Shown: positions 17,722 through 26,492, counted from the first letter of the stretch. The stretch: DNA of 52,912 bases from Paraburkholderia guartelaensis (GCF_004353905.1 NZ_SMOD01000050.1:1-52912), one strand, 5' to 3'. The notes: a model not told the origin generated them from the letters alone. Made by a program: numbers and translations.

Positions 17722-18528
17722 TCAACGCGTACGCGCCACGAACTGTCCGGGACTCGTGCCCGTCAATCGTCGGAACATTGCGATGAAAGCCGACGAGGTG
17801 GCGTACCCCAAATCCAGCGCCACGGCCTCGACGCTGCGCCCCGCATGCAGCATCGGCAGCGCATTGACGAGCCGGATGCGCTGGCGCCATTCCGTCAACG
17901 ACATGCCCAGCTCGTTTTGCGCGCGGCGCATGAGCGTGCGCTCGCTCATGTGAAACGCATCGGCAAGCTCTGCAAGCGAGCGATTGTCGGCGGGATTCTG
18001 GCGCAGCACCTGGAGGATCGCGTTGAGATCGGCGTCGTCGGTATGCGGCACGAAGCTGCCGGTGGTCGCGCAGGTCGACAGCTGATCCACTAGCACGCGC
18101 AACAGACGCGCGCGCTGCGTTTCGCCCTCCTCCTCCGCCGGCGTCACGCGCAGATGCTCGAGGATCGCGCGCACGAGTGGCGACACCATCACCGCGCAGC
18201 TCGTTGCCGGCATGCGCGTGCACAGGTCGCGGCTGATGTACACCGAGCAATGCACCGTCTCCTGCTCGTTGAAGCCCACGTGCTCGGTGCCCGGCGCGAT
18301 CCAGAGCCCGAGATGCGGCGGCGTGATGTAGTGCTCGTCCCCCGCCTTCACCTCGGTCGTGCCGCTGAACGCGTAGACGAACTCGCCCCACGGGTGGCAC
18401 ATCTGCGGATAGGTGGCGTGCGAAGGCATGTGCTCCATGCGGAAGAACACGGGCGATGGCAGCACGTCGGTGAAGGGCGGCAGGCGCAGGTAGCGCGCCG
18501 GGCGAGCACGGTCAGGTGTTTTGGGCAT
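17722..18528 (-). CDS. AraC-family regulator with cupin-type sensor domain
   Basis: Transcription regulator of 268 residues. An N-terminal AraC-type cupin domain (about 15-140, with H-P-W-G-E-F-V-Y-A-F-S-G and P-P-H-L-G-L-W-I-A-P-G) precedes a C-terminal double helix-turn-helix domain (about 165-265). The latter has S-L-A-E-L-A-D-A-F-H-M-S-E-R-T-L-M-R-R and A-L-D-L-G-Y-A-T-S-S-A-F-I-A-M-F-R-R. It is divergent from the DMT transporter gene at 18645 with a 116-bp shared promoter region, so it probably controls that exporter. The effector is unknown. Confidence 0.93.
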   Translation of the reverse strand: MPKTPDRARPARYLRLPPFTDVLPSPVFFRMEHMPSHATYPQMCHPWGEFVYAFSGTTEVKAGDEHYITPPHLGLWIAPGTEHVGFNEQETVHCSVYISRDLCTRMPATSCAVMVSPLVRAILEHLRVTPAEEEGETQRARLLRVLVDQLSTCATTGSFVPHTDDADLNAILQVLRQNPADNRSLAELADAFHMSERTLMRRAQNELGMSLTEWRQRIRLVNALPMLHAGRSVEAVALDLGYATSSAFIAMFRRLTGTSPGQFVARTR

Positions 18529-18644
18529 GGCGGTCTGGGGCTATCGATTGTCAGTTTCGCGCTATATGCGCGCATCCCGACGCATCAATACTACGCCCAC
18601 TGCCACCAAACTTCAGCCGAATCCTTCAAGTCAGTGAGTCCGCA

Positions 18645-19595
18645 ATGAGAAAGCAAGTCGACGCAACGGCCGTGGCCATCATGGTGGCGCTCTGCCTCGC
18701 ATGGGGTCTGCAACAGGTCGCGATCAAGGCAGTGGCCGGCGATATCCCGCCCATGCTGCAGATCGGGCTGCGCTCGGGCGTGGCCGCGGCACTCGTGTGG
18801 CTCTTCAACCAACTCGTTTCGCGCGAGCGCTGGCTGCCGGGCGTGGCGCGCGGCGCGGGGCTCGTCACAGGCGGCCTGTTTGCGCTCGAATTCGTGTTCG
18901 TCGCCATGGGCCTGCGTTGGACCAACGCCTCGCACATGGCCGTGTTCCTCTATACCGCGCCGATGTTCGCGGCAATCGGCCTGCATGTGCGTCTGCCCGA
19001 CGAACGCCTCGCGCGGCTGCAATGGGGCGGCATTGCGATCGCCTTCACGGGCATTGCCATCACGTTCCTCGGCCCCGCGCTGCTGGGAGCCGACATACCT
19101 GGCTCGCCGTTCTGGCTGCTCGGCGACTTCATGGGTCTTTGCGCAGGCGCGGCGTGGGGGCTCACCACCGTCGTCGTGCGCACGAGCCGCCTGAGCGAGG
19201 CGCCCGCCACGCAGACGCTCTTCTATCAACTGGCGGGCGCTTTCGTCGTGCTGGTGCCGTTCGCGTTTCTGACCGGCCAGGCGCACTTTCATGGCACGCC
19301 GCTCGCCCTCGCCTCCCTCGCGTTCCAGACTCTGCTCGTCTCCTTCGTGAGCTATCTCGTGTGGTTCTGGTTGCTGCGCCGCTATCTGGCCGCGCGCATC
19401 GGCATTCTGTCGTTCATGACGCCGCTGTTCGGCGTAGCGTTCGGCGTCGTGCTGCTGCACGAGCGCGTGGAGCCCGCGTTCCTGTTTGGCTCGGCGCTCG
19501 TGCTGATCGGCCTGCTGGTGGTAAACGCGCAAAGCTGGGTCCGCCAGGCTTTCGGCCGCCGTGCCGCCAACGCAAACGGCGCTCGGGTTTCCTGA
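18645..19595 (+). CDS. DMT-superfamily (EamA) transporter
   Basis: Inner-membrane protein of 316 residues with about ten hydrophobic segments and two EamA repeats (about 12-145 and 160-300). The first begins A-I-M-V-A-L-C-L-A-W-G-L-Q-Q-V-A-I-K and the second has G-A-A-W-G-L-T-T-V-V-V-R. This family exports amino acids, nucleosides or other small metabolites. ATG 18645 is chosen; the 43-residue upstream extension is not hydrophobic and crosses the AraC promoter region. Divergent partner of the AraC regulator. Substrate unknown. Confidence 0.93.
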   Translation: MRKQVDATAVAIMVALCLAWGLQQVAIKAVAGDIPPMLQIGLRSGVAAALVWLFNQLVSRERWLPGVARGAGLVTGGLFALEFVFVAMGLRWTNASHMAVFLYTAPMFAAIGLHVRLPDERLARLQWGGIAIAFTGIAITFLGPALLGADIPGSPFWLLGDFMGLCAGAAWGLTTVVVRTSRLSEAPATQTLFYQLAGAFVVLVPFAFLTGQAHFHGTPLALASLAFQTLLVSFVSYLVWFWLLRRYLAARIGILSFMTPLFGVAFGVVLLHERVEPAFLFGSALVLIGLLVVNAQSWVRQAFGRRAANANGARVS

Positions 19596-19631
19596 TTTGA
19601 TCGACGGCCGGGCGAGTACCGTCTTGCGCGA

Positions 19632-20630
19632 TCAAGCCACCGCATCACCGCGCTTTCCCACCGGCAGTTCGCGCACGCCCACGTACTCGGGGTCGCGCTG
19701 CTGGCGCGCGAAGATCGCAAGAATCTCGCGCCATGCGGGCCACAGTCCCGCATAAGGCTTCGGCATTTGCGAGGCCACCGCGTCATGGAAACCGGGCAGC
19801 GCGTGAAACGGCACGCTCGGAAACATGTGATGCTCGATGTGATAGTTCATGTTCCAGTAGAGAAAGCGCACCACGGGATTGAGCATCACCGTGCGGCTCG
19901 ACACGCGGTGATCGAGCACATTCTCCTTGAGCCCCGTGTGCTGCGTGAGCGCGCAGAGTTCGTGCAGCCAGGTGCCGTAGGCGCGCGAGACAAACAGAAA
20001 CAGGATCGGCAGCCAGCTATGCGCGACGATCGCCCAGGCGAACACGGCCACATAACACGCGAGCAACACGCGTGAATTCGCGCACATCTTTCTGTACTCG
20101 GCCTCCGGCACCACCTCCTTCGCGCCCTTCGTGACGATGCCGAAGCTGTGCAGCACGATCGCGCCGAGAAACTGGATGCCATGCGAAATGCGCAAGAAGT
20201 CGGTCACAAGCTTCACGTAGCTGAGCGGCCGCCTGAACGCCAGTTCGGGATCCTTATAAGGTTCGGCGGTCAGGTGCGTGAAGGTGTGGTGCCGGGCATG
20301 CAGCCAACGGCTATACACCTGCTCGCGCCACGACATGAAGCAGATGATCCAGTAAGCGGTCTCGTTCATCCAGCGCGTCTTGAACGCGGTCCCATGCCCT
20401 AGCTCGTGCGCGGCAGCCTCGCTGAACGCGAACACCGTGCCGTACAGCAAGAAGGCGGGAATCGCCCAGGCCGTGCCGAGCGAGTACCACGCGAGCACGC
20501 CGGTCGCCACGACGAGCGCGAGGAAACCGCCCACCTGAATCAGCCCCCGCGCGTCGGTGCGAGTGGAGAATGCCTTGAGGCGCTTGCGGTCGATTTCCAC
20601 CCGGTACCACGCATTCATGTCGATGTTCAT
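19632..20630 (-). CDS. Membrane fatty-acid desaturase-family protein
   Basis: Integral-membrane di-iron desaturase/hydroxylase of 332 residues. The three histidine boxes are clear: HELGH at 75-79, HARHH at 111-115 and HIEHH at 264-268, plus a further H-E-L-C near 223. The spacing fits acyl-lipid desaturases. Four or more hydrophobic stretches surround the boxes. The ATG at 20630 has GGAG eight bases upstream; an alternative in-frame ATG at 20663 has AGGG directly before it and would add 11 residues. It lies immediately downstream of an orphan sugar-type binding protein in one apparent operon, an unusual pairing. The lipid or other substrate is unknown. Confidence 0.88.
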   Translation of the reverse strand: MNIDMNAWYRVEIDRKRLKAFSTRTDARGLIQVGGFLALVVATGVLAWYSLGTAWAIPAFLLYGTVFAFSEAAAHELGHGTAFKTRWMNETAYWIICFMSWREQVYSRWLHARHHTFTHLTAEPYKDPELAFRRPLSYVKLVTDFLRISHGIQFLGAIVLHSFGIVTKGAKEVVPEAEYRKMCANSRVLLACYVAVFAWAIVAHSWLPILFLFVSRAYGTWLHELCALTQHTGLKENVLDHRVSSRTVMLNPVVRFLYWNMNYHIEHHMFPSVPFHALPGFHDAVASQMPKPYAGLWPAWREILAIFARQQRDPEYVGVRELPVGKRGDAVA

Positions 20631-20671
20631 TTGCCGTGCTCCGCGAGAGTTGGTCTCCTGCATCCCTGCCT

Positions 20672-21715
20672 TCACCGGTACGAACCCGCGTACTTCTGCA
20701 CGGGCGCGAGGTTGTCGCGCGTGACGAAGCTCGGGCCGGAACTCACCGTCGACCCGGTATAAACGGGCTTGAGGTCGTACTTCGCGAGACGCGCCGCGAC
20801 CTTCTTGTCGCCCTTGAGCGCGGCGACGATATGGGCCGGGTCATTCGTCTTGTCGCGCACCGCGATCGCCATGGCCGCCACTGAAAGGTAGCCTTGAAGA
20901 TAGGGCTGCTGATCAATTGCGAACTGGATTTGCCCTGCCTGAATCGCCTTGAGGATGTCCGGCGAAAGATCGAACGTTGCGACATAGAGCTTGCCGGCCT
21001 TGCCCGCGTCGTTCACGCCGCGCAGCACGCCCATGGCCTGATCAGGGCCGAGCGCGAGAATCGCCTGGGTGTTGGGATGCGAACGCAGAAAGGCGGCCAC
21101 CTTGCTTTCGATGACGGTCGGGTCTTCGCCGCTATCCATCGTGGACTTCTTGTAATCGGCGCCGATGGCATCGGCAAAGCCCTTGCAGCGGTCCCACAGC
21201 GCCTGGATGTCCGCACCGTGATTCACGCAGAGAAAGTCGTGAATGCCGGCCGCCTTTGCGCGCTCGCCCGCTGCCTTGCCGGCTTCGTATTCGGGCTGGC
21301 CGATGTGCAGGATCGCACCGAGCTTCATGCCCGCCTCCGGGCCGCCGTTGATCGTGATGAGCGGAATGTGCTTGGCCTTCACGCCTGCCAGCCCCGTCTG
21401 GATCATCTCCAGATTCGGCACGGTGGTGATGACGCCCGCGTAATTGCGCGCCGAGGCCTGCTCGAGAATGCGGACCATGTCGCCGGTGTCGCCCGTCGGC
21501 GGATTGCGGTAATCAACGGGCACGCCGAAATCTTCGCTCGCGTCGCGCATGCCGTTTTTCACGGTGTTCCACCACACGTTCGAATCCGAGCCGTGACTCA
21601 CCATCACAAAGCGCTCCTCGGCGCGCGCCGTATTCGCCACGAATCCGCTACAGAGCGCCACTGCCGCGAGCGCGGCCGCGCACACACGGCCCACGCGAAA
21701 TCTCGTCATGTTCAT
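20672..21715 (-). CDS. Orphan ribose-type (family 2/25) periplasmic binding protein
   Basis: Secreted sugar-binding protein of 347 residues. The signal peptide ends near A-R-A-E-E-R, and the mature part opens with F-V-M-V-S-H-G-S-D-S-N-V-W-W-N-T-V-K-N-G, the pattern of RbsB/XylF/autoinducer-2 binding proteins. L-I-T-I-N-G-G-P and L-A-L-G-P-D-Q-A-M-G complete the two lobes. No ABC permease or ATPase lies nearby: the gene is followed by a desaturase and opposed by a LacI regulator. It may serve a transporter encoded elsewhere or act as a sensor ligand-carrier. Confidence 0.9.
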   Translation of the reverse strand: MNMTRFRVGRVCAAALAAVALCSGFVANTARAEERFVMVSHGSDSNVWWNTVKNGMRDASEDFGVPVDYRNPPTGDTGDMVRILEQASARNYAGVITTVPNLEMIQTGLAGVKAKHIPLITINGGPEAGMKLGAILHIGQPEYEAGKAAGERAKAAGIHDFLCVNHGADIQALWDRCKGFADAIGADYKKSTMDSGEDPTVIESKVAAFLRSHPNTQAILALGPDQAMGVLRGVNDAGKAGKLYVATFDLSPDILKAIQAGQIQFAIDQQPYLQGYLSVAAMAIAVRDKTNDPAHIVAALKGDKKVAARLAKYDLKPVYTGSTVSSGPSFVTRDNLAPVQKYAGSYR

Positions 21716-21814
21716 GGGGATGTCTCCAGTTTGTGTAGTGTCGATTCCCGTTCGGGCTAGGCCGTCTGGGATGGTTAAAATGTAGTTGAATGAATTTCCG
21801 CTCTCAAACGGATT

Positions 21815-21834
21815 CTTGAGGAAAATTCCTCAAG
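21815..21834. promoter_or_regulatory. LacI-type operator candidate in the divergent promoter
   Basis: A perfect inverted repeat with 9-bp arms, CTTGAGGAA and TTCCTCAAG, around a 2-bp centre. It lies between the binding protein (start 21715) and the LacI-family gene (start 21869) and is the natural candidate site for that regulator, giving autoregulation and control of the binding protein-desaturase operon. Confidence 0.65.
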
Positions 21835-21868
21835 ACCAATCCTCTAATGAAAAGTACGGAAAGCGCGC

Positions 21869-22903
21869 ATGAACACGAGACGCAAACCCACGATGGAAGA
21901 CGTCGCGAAGGCCTCGGGCGTGAGCTATTCCACGGTCGAGCGTGTGTTGAACGGGCGAGGCGGCGTGGCGCGAGACAAGGAAGCGCGCGTGCTCGAATGG
22001 GCGCGCAAGCTCAAGATGGACCGGGCGCTGGACGAAGTGTCCGTACGCTGGCTGCGCATCGCCATCGTCACGCAGAAGCCCGATTCGCCCTATTACATCG
22101 CCTTGCGTCACGGCTTCGAACTGGCGCAGAAGTCATTCGAAACTTACCGCGTGATGTGTCAGCTCACGTTCTTCGACGACCTCGAACCGAAGTCGCTCGC
22201 GCGCGTGATCGAGCGCGCCGCGCAGAAAGCAGATGCCATGATCGTCGTGGCTTATGAGCATCCCGTAGTGGTGGACGCGCTCTCGCGCGTGGCGCGCAAG
22301 ATGCCGCTCGTCACCATTGCGAGCGATCTGCCCGATACGGGCCGCCTCGCATACGTGGGCATCGACAACCGCTGCGCAGGGCGCACCGCGGGCGAACTGA
22401 TGGGCCGCTTTCTGGGCGATACGGGCGGCCAGGTCATGGTGATCGCGGGCCTGCGCACCTATCTCGGCCACGAAGAACGCGACGGCGCATTCCGCTCGGT
22501 GCTGCGCAGCCGCTTTCCGGCATGCGAGGTCGTGGCCACGGTGGAAAGCCGCGAAGACGCCGCCTCGACCGAACGCCTCACACGCGACGCCTTCAAGAAG
22601 TACCCCGCATTGCGCGGCATCTACAATCTTTCGGTGGGCGACGAAGGCATTGCGCGCGCGCTGAAGGCGCTCAAGCGTGAGCACGCAACCATCCTGATCG
22701 GCCACGAACTCACCGAAATCAGCCGCTCGCTGCTCGCCGAAGGCGTGATGGACGCCGTGCTGGACCAAAGCCCTTTCGTCGAAGCCGTGCGCGCCGTGGA
22801 GGTCATCCTCGCCCACTACAACCGCGGCGCGGCTGCGAGCCTGCCGTTGCAAACGCCGATGTCGATTTATCTCCAGGCGAATTTGCCGCCTGTCGCGCCT
22901 TGA
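21869..22903 (+). CDS. LacI-family transcriptional regulator
   Basis: Regulator of 344 residues. The helix-turn-helix is T-M-E-D-V-A-K-A-S-G-V-S-Y-S-T-V-E-R-V-L-N-G (about 8-29), followed by a periplasmic-binding-protein-like sensor domain from about 62. The usual hinge residues after V-L-N-G are altered (R-G-G-V-A-R-D-K-E). The sensor fold resembles the ribose-type binding proteins, in keeping with the divergent binding-protein gene. ATG 21869 gives the standard LacI N-terminus. Ligand unknown, likely the same sugar-like compound that the binding protein captures. Confidence 0.93.
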   Translation: MNTRRKPTMEDVAKASGVSYSTVERVLNGRGGVARDKEARVLEWARKLKMDRALDEVSVRWLRIAIVTQKPDSPYYIALRHGFELAQKSFETYRVMCQLTFFDDLEPKSLARVIERAAQKADAMIVVAYEHPVVVDALSRVARKMPLVTIASDLPDTGRLAYVGIDNRCAGRTAGELMGRFLGDTGGQVMVIAGLRTYLGHEERDGAFRSVLRSRFPACEVVATVESREDAASTERLTRDAFKKYPALRGIYNLSVGDEGIARALKALKREHATILIGHELTEISRSLLAEGVMDAVLDQSPFVEAVRAVEVILAHYNRGAAASLPLQTPMSIYLQANLPPVAP

Positions 22904-23002
22904 GGTTCACTTCAGCCGCCAGGGTGATGGGCTCGCGCCGCAGATTTCGGCTTTCTAAGGTAAAGTCGCTCGGGTTCCGACTCACCGCGAATCCAGCATA
23001 CG

Positions 23003-23590
23003 ATGCAAACCCTCTCGACTTTTACGCCCGTGGCGCTCGAACATGCGAGCCGCCTCATCAATCACGGCCCCACCGTGCTCGTCACCAGCAGCGACGGCAA
23101 GCGCCGCAACGTCATGGCGGCAGCGTGGTCGATGCCCGTTGAATTCACGCCGCCGCGCATCGCCATCGTGATCGACAAGCGCACGTTCACGCGCGAACTC
23201 ATCAACGCGAGCGGCACGTTCGGCGTGATCATCCCGGGCGCCGCCGCAATCGATCTGACCTACGCCGTGGGCAGCGTGAGCGGCCGCGAAACCGACAAGT
23301 TCCAGCGCTTCAATATCGCCGCCATTACGGGCCCGAAGCTCGGCTTGCCCCTGCTCGAAGCAGGCTGCTCTGCGTGGATGGAATGCCGCCTGATTCCCGA
23401 GCGGCATACCGAAGACGCCTACGATACGTGCTTCGCCGAAGTGATCGCCGCTGCCGCCGACCCGCGCGCCTTCCGCAATGGCCACTGGGAACTCGACAGC
23501 AGCAACGCCGACCTGCACACGATCCACCATCTCGGCGCCGGCAATTTCGTGCGCGCCGGCGACACGATCAAGGCGCGTGAACTCGCCTAA
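23003..23590 (+). CDS. Flavin reductase-like (DIM6/NTAB) FMN-binding protein
   Basis: Protein of 195 residues with the split-barrel flavin reductase fold: T-V-L-V-T-S-S-D-G-K-R-R-N-V-M-A-A-A-W near 26-44, P-P-R-I-A-I-V-I-D near 50 and G-T-F-G-V-I-I-P near 72. Members reduce or bind FMN and often feed monooxygenases or act on small aldehydes and quinones. It stands alone between the LacI gene and the SLAC1-like gene, with no partner oxygenase next to it. Exact reaction unknown. Confidence 0.88.
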   Translation: MQTLSTFTPVALEHASRLINHGPTVLVTSSDGKRRNVMAAAWSMPVEFTPPRIAIVIDKRTFTRELINASGTFGVIIPGAAAIDLTYAVGSVSGRETDKFQRFNIAAITGPKLGLPLLEAGCSAWMECRLIPERHTEDAYDTCFAEVIAAAADPRAFRNGHWELDSSNADLHTIHHLGAGNFVRAGDTIKARELA

Positions 23591-23663
23591 ACGCGCAATC
23601 ACAATCGAGCCGCTATGATCGCGTGTGGCGTGAAGTCGCCACAAATATTTCGCATTGCAGATA

Positions 23664-23693
23664 TTTGAAAACATCCAACGGTGTGTTTTCAAA
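23664..23693. promoter_or_regulatory. Inverted repeat in the leader of the SLAC1-like gene
   Basis: Arms TTTGAAAACA and TGTTTTCAAA (10 bp, perfect) flank a 10-base spacer and end just before the Shine-Dalgarno AGGAG at 23698-23702. It could be an operator or an RNA stem next to the ribosome-binding site. No T-tract follows, so it is not a terminator. Confidence 0.5.
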
Positions 23694-23709
23694 CGGCCAG
23701 GAGCCACGC

Positions 23710-24723
23710 ATGAGCGATCTCGATACGCCGGCCTCATTTGGCAGCCCCAAGGCGACCGCGCAAGCCGGACGACTCGGTTACCTGCCCGTCGCGCTGTTCG
23801 GCTCGGTCATGGGGCTTGCCGGGCTCTCGTCGGCATGGCGGCTCGCGCACCGCATGTACGGCATGCCGCTGTGGATCGCGCAGTTGATCGGTGTGCTCGC
23901 CGTGCTGGCCTTCTTGATGATCGGCTTCGGGTACGCCGTGAAATGGCTCACCGGCCCCACTGCCGTGAAAGCCGAGTTCGATCATCCCGTAGCGGGCAAT
24001 CTCTTCGGGACCCTGTTCATCAGCCTGCTTTTGCTGCCCATCCCGCTTGCCGACTTGAGCGTGCCGTTCGCGCGCGCGGTGTGGATCATCGGCACCATCG
24101 GCATGATCGTGTTCGCGTGGTTCGTCATCATGCGCTGGCTCAGTCAGCGTCAGCAACCGTCCCACGCCACGCCCACGTGGATCGTGCCCGTCGTCGGGCT
24201 CATCGATATCCCGCTCGCCACGCCCGCCATCCAGATCACGGGCGTGAACGGCGTCCTGATGCTCGCGCTCGCCGTGGGGCTCTTTTTCGCTGTGCCGCTT
24301 TTCACGCTCATTTTTTCGCGCCTCATGTTCGAGGAGCCCATGGCCAACAATCTGCAGCCGACGCTCCTCATTCTGCTCGCGCCGTTCGCCGTGGGCTTTT
24401 CGGCCTATGTGACCGTGACGGGAGAAGTTGACCGCTTCGCCGATGCGCTCTATATGCTCACGCTGTTCCTGCTCACCGTGCTCGTCGGCCGGTTGCGCTA
24501 TCTCGCGATCACCTGCCCCTTCCGGCTCTCGTGGTGGGCCGTGAGCTTTCCGCTCGCGGGCTCGGTGAGTTGCGCCGAGCGTTACGCCGATCATGCCCCG
24601 GGCCCCATCACGCACGGCATCGCAATCTTTCTGCTCGCGACAGTCACGCCTCTGCTGCTCTTGCTGGCCGCCCGCACGTTGTGGGGCGTGCTGCGGGGAG
24701 AACTGGAAGCGCTGGCCCACTAG
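23710..24723 (+). CDS. SLAC1/TehA-type anion channel (TDT family)
   Basis: Inner-membrane protein of 337 residues with about ten hydrophobic helices, of the tellurite-resistance/dicarboxylate transporter (TDT) family. Recognisable elements are L-P-V-A-L-F-G-S-V-M-G-L-A-G-L-S near residue 26, and P-F-R-L-S-W-W-A-V-S-F-P-L-A near 268, the conserved W-W-x-x-x-F-P block. The family passes anions or C4-dicarboxylates. ATG 23710 is supported by AGGAG eight bases upstream; the longer frame is rejected. It is preceded by a strong inverted repeat. Physiological ion unknown. Confidence 0.9.
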   Translation: MSDLDTPASFGSPKATAQAGRLGYLPVALFGSVMGLAGLSSAWRLAHRMYGMPLWIAQLIGVLAVLAFLMIGFGYAVKWLTGPTAVKAEFDHPVAGNLFGTLFISLLLLPIPLADLSVPFARAVWIIGTIGMIVFAWFVIMRWLSQRQQPSHATPTWIVPVVGLIDIPLATPAIQITGVNGVLMLALAVGLFFAVPLFTLIFSRLMFEEPMANNLQPTLLILLAPFAVGFSAYVTVTGEVDRFADALYMLTLFLLTVLVGRLRYLAITCPFRLSWWAVSFPLAGSVSCAERYADHAPGPITHGIAIFLLATVTPLLLLLAARTLWGVLRGELEALAH

Positions 24724-24756
24724 CGGCTCAAGATACAACCGCGCGCTTGAATTTTA

Positions 24757-24771
24757 TAGACGATCGGTCTA
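24757..24771. promoter_or_regulatory. TetR-type operator, probable AcuR site
   Basis: TAGAC-GATCG-GTCTA is an inverted repeat with 5-bp arms, 11 bp upstream of the acuR-like start codon. TAGAC/GTCTA half-sites with a short spacer are typical of TetR-family operators, and the position predicts autorepression of acuR-acuI. Confidence 0.65.
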
Positions 24772-24782
24772 ATATCGGCGAC

Positions 24783-25418
24783 ATGGACTCGACCATCGCC
24801 AAACCGCGCCGCGGCAGGCCGCCGAAAGACCCGCGCGCGCACGCCGACACACGCGACACGCTCATTCGCGCCGGCATGGAAATGCTGACCGAACAGAGCT
24901 TCGCGGCCACGGGGCTCGATGCCGTGCTCAAGCGGGTAAACATTCCCAAGGGCTCGTTCTATCACTACTTCGACAGCAAGGAAGCATTCGGGCGCGAATT
25001 GATGACCGCGTACGATGCCTACTTCTGCGCGAAGCTCGACCGCTGGCTGCAGGACGACACGCGCCCTGCCCTGGAACGGCTTGGCGCCTTCGTCGAAGAC
25101 GCCAGCAAGGGCATGGCCCGCCACCGCTACACACGCGGCTGCCTCGTCGGCAACCTCGGCGTAGAGGTCGACATCCTGCCCGACGACTTCCGCGAAACAC
25201 TCGAACGCATTCTGCAGGGCTGGCAAGCGCGCATCGTGGCATGCCTGCAAGATGCCCAGCGCGAAGGCGTGCTCGCAAAGCGCATCGACCTTGCGTCACT
25301 GGCCGCTTTCTTCTGGATAGGCTGGGAAGGCGCCGTGCTGCGCGCGAGGCTCGTGCGCAGCGCCGCTCCACTCGATACATTTTTTAGAGGTTTCATCGCG
25401 GGGTTGCCGCGCGCGTAA
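24783..25418 (+). CDS. acuR: TetR-family regulator, AcuR-like
   Basis: Repressor of 211 residues. A basic lead, P-R-R-G-R-P-P-K, precedes the helix-turn-helix T-G-L-D-A-V-L-K-R-V-N-I-P-K-G-S-F-Y-H-Y-F (about 44-64). The ligand domain contains R-G-C-L-V-G-N-L-G-V-E, L-P-D-D-F-R and A-F-F-W-I-G-W-E-G-A-V-L-R-A-R. These blocks match what I recall of Rhodobacter AcuR, the acrylate-responsive repressor of acuI. ATG 24783 lies just after the operator. It is followed 46 bp later by acuI, the expected target. The symbol rests on this similarity plus gene order. Confidence 0.85.
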   Translation: MDSTIAKPRRGRPPKDPRAHADTRDTLIRAGMEMLTEQSFAATGLDAVLKRVNIPKGSFYHYFDSKEAFGRELMTAYDAYFCAKLDRWLQDDTRPALERLGAFVEDASKGMARHRYTRGCLVGNLGVEVDILPDDFRETLERILQGWQARIVACLQDAQREGVLAKRIDLASLAAFFWIGWEGAVLRARLVRSAAPLDTFFRGFIAGLPRA

Positions 25419-25464
25419 GCCGCGGCAACGCCAACCGTTCACCGTTTCAGGAGCAGGATGCATC

Positions 25465-26448
25465 ATGTTCAAGGCCATACTTATTGATAAGGAATCCGGA
25501 TCGTATGAAGCCCGCGTTGCCGAAATCGACGAAGCGCGCCTGCCGGAAGGCGACGTGCTCGTCGATGTCGGCTACAGCACGCTGAATTACAAGGACGGTC
25601 TCGCGATCACGGGCAAGGGCCCGGTCGTTCGCAGCTTTCCCATGGTTCCGGGAATCGATTTCGCAGGGACAGTCGCGCAGAGCGCGAACCCTGCCTACGC
25701 GGTAGGCGACGCGGTCGTGCTCAACGGTTGGGGCGTTGGCGAACAACATTGGGGCGGGCTCGCGCAGAAAGCGCGCGTCAAGGGCGACTGGCTCATTCCG
25801 CTGCCGGCGGGCTTCACGCCGCGGCAAACGATGGCAGTCGGCACGGCCGGATACACGGCCATGCTCTGCATTCTCGCGCTGGAACGGCACGGCATCACGC
25901 CCGCGCACGGCGACGTGCTCGTCACCGGCGCGAGCGGAGGCGTGGGCAGCTTCGCCATTGCACTGCTCACGCGCCGAGGGTATCGCGTGGTGGCTTCGAC
26001 CGGCAGGCTGCAAGAGGCGGACTACCTGAAGCAACTCGGCGCCGTCGAAGTCATCGATCGCGCTTCGCTATCGGAGCCGGGCCGCCCGCTGCAAAAAGAA
26101 CGCTGGGCTGCCGCGATCGATTCGGTCGGCGGCCACACATTGGCAAATGTCTGCGCGAGCCTGCGCGCGGATGGTGCGGTGGCTGCTTGTGGCCTCGCAC
26201 AGGGCATGGATCTTCCCGCGACGGTCGCGCCATTCATTCTGCGTGGCGTGAGCCTCCTGGGCATCAATAGCGTGACGCGACCGTTTGCTCAGCGGCAGCA
26301 AGCCTGGCACGCGTTGGGAGAAACGCTCGACCTGAAGCAGCTCGATACGATTACGCGGGAAATCGGCCTGGCCGAGGCCATTCCAGCCGCCAGCGATCTG
26401 CTCGCCGGGCATGTGCGCGGGCGGCTCGTGGTGGATGTCAACCGGTAA
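25465..26448 (+). CDS. acuI: Acrylyl-CoA reductase (NADPH), AcuI-like
   Basis: Zinc-free medium-chain reductase of 327 residues, YhdH/AcuI group, reducing acryloyl-CoA to propanoyl-CoA and so detoxifying acrylate. The N-terminal half has L-N-Y-K-D-G-L-A-I-T-G-K-G-P-V-V-R and P-G-I-D-F-A-G-T-V. The NADPH fold is T-G-A-S-G-G-V-G-S-F-A-I (about 154-165). L-L-G-I-N-S-V near 270 is also typical. It is in an operon with an AcuR-like repressor, which supports acrylate over generic quinone reduction. No DMSP lyase gene is nearby, so the role is probably protection against acrylate or 3-hydroxypropionate metabolism. Confidence 0.9.
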   Translation: MFKAILIDKESGSYEARVAEIDEARLPEGDVLVDVGYSTLNYKDGLAITGKGPVVRSFPMVPGIDFAGTVAQSANPAYAVGDAVVLNGWGVGEQHWGGLAQKARVKGDWLIPLPAGFTPRQTMAVGTAGYTAMLCILALERHGITPAHGDVLVTGASGGVGSFAIALLTRRGYRVVASTGRLQEADYLKQLGAVEVIDRASLSEPGRPLQKERWAAAIDSVGGHTLANVCASLRADGAVAACGLAQGMDLPATVAPFILRGVSLLGINSVTRPFAQRQQAWHALGETLDLKQLDTITREIGLAEAIPAASDLLAGHVRGRLVVDVNR

Positions 26449-26492
26449 CGCGCGCGGCAGCGGCGATTCAACGCCTCACGATTTCGCCGCTT

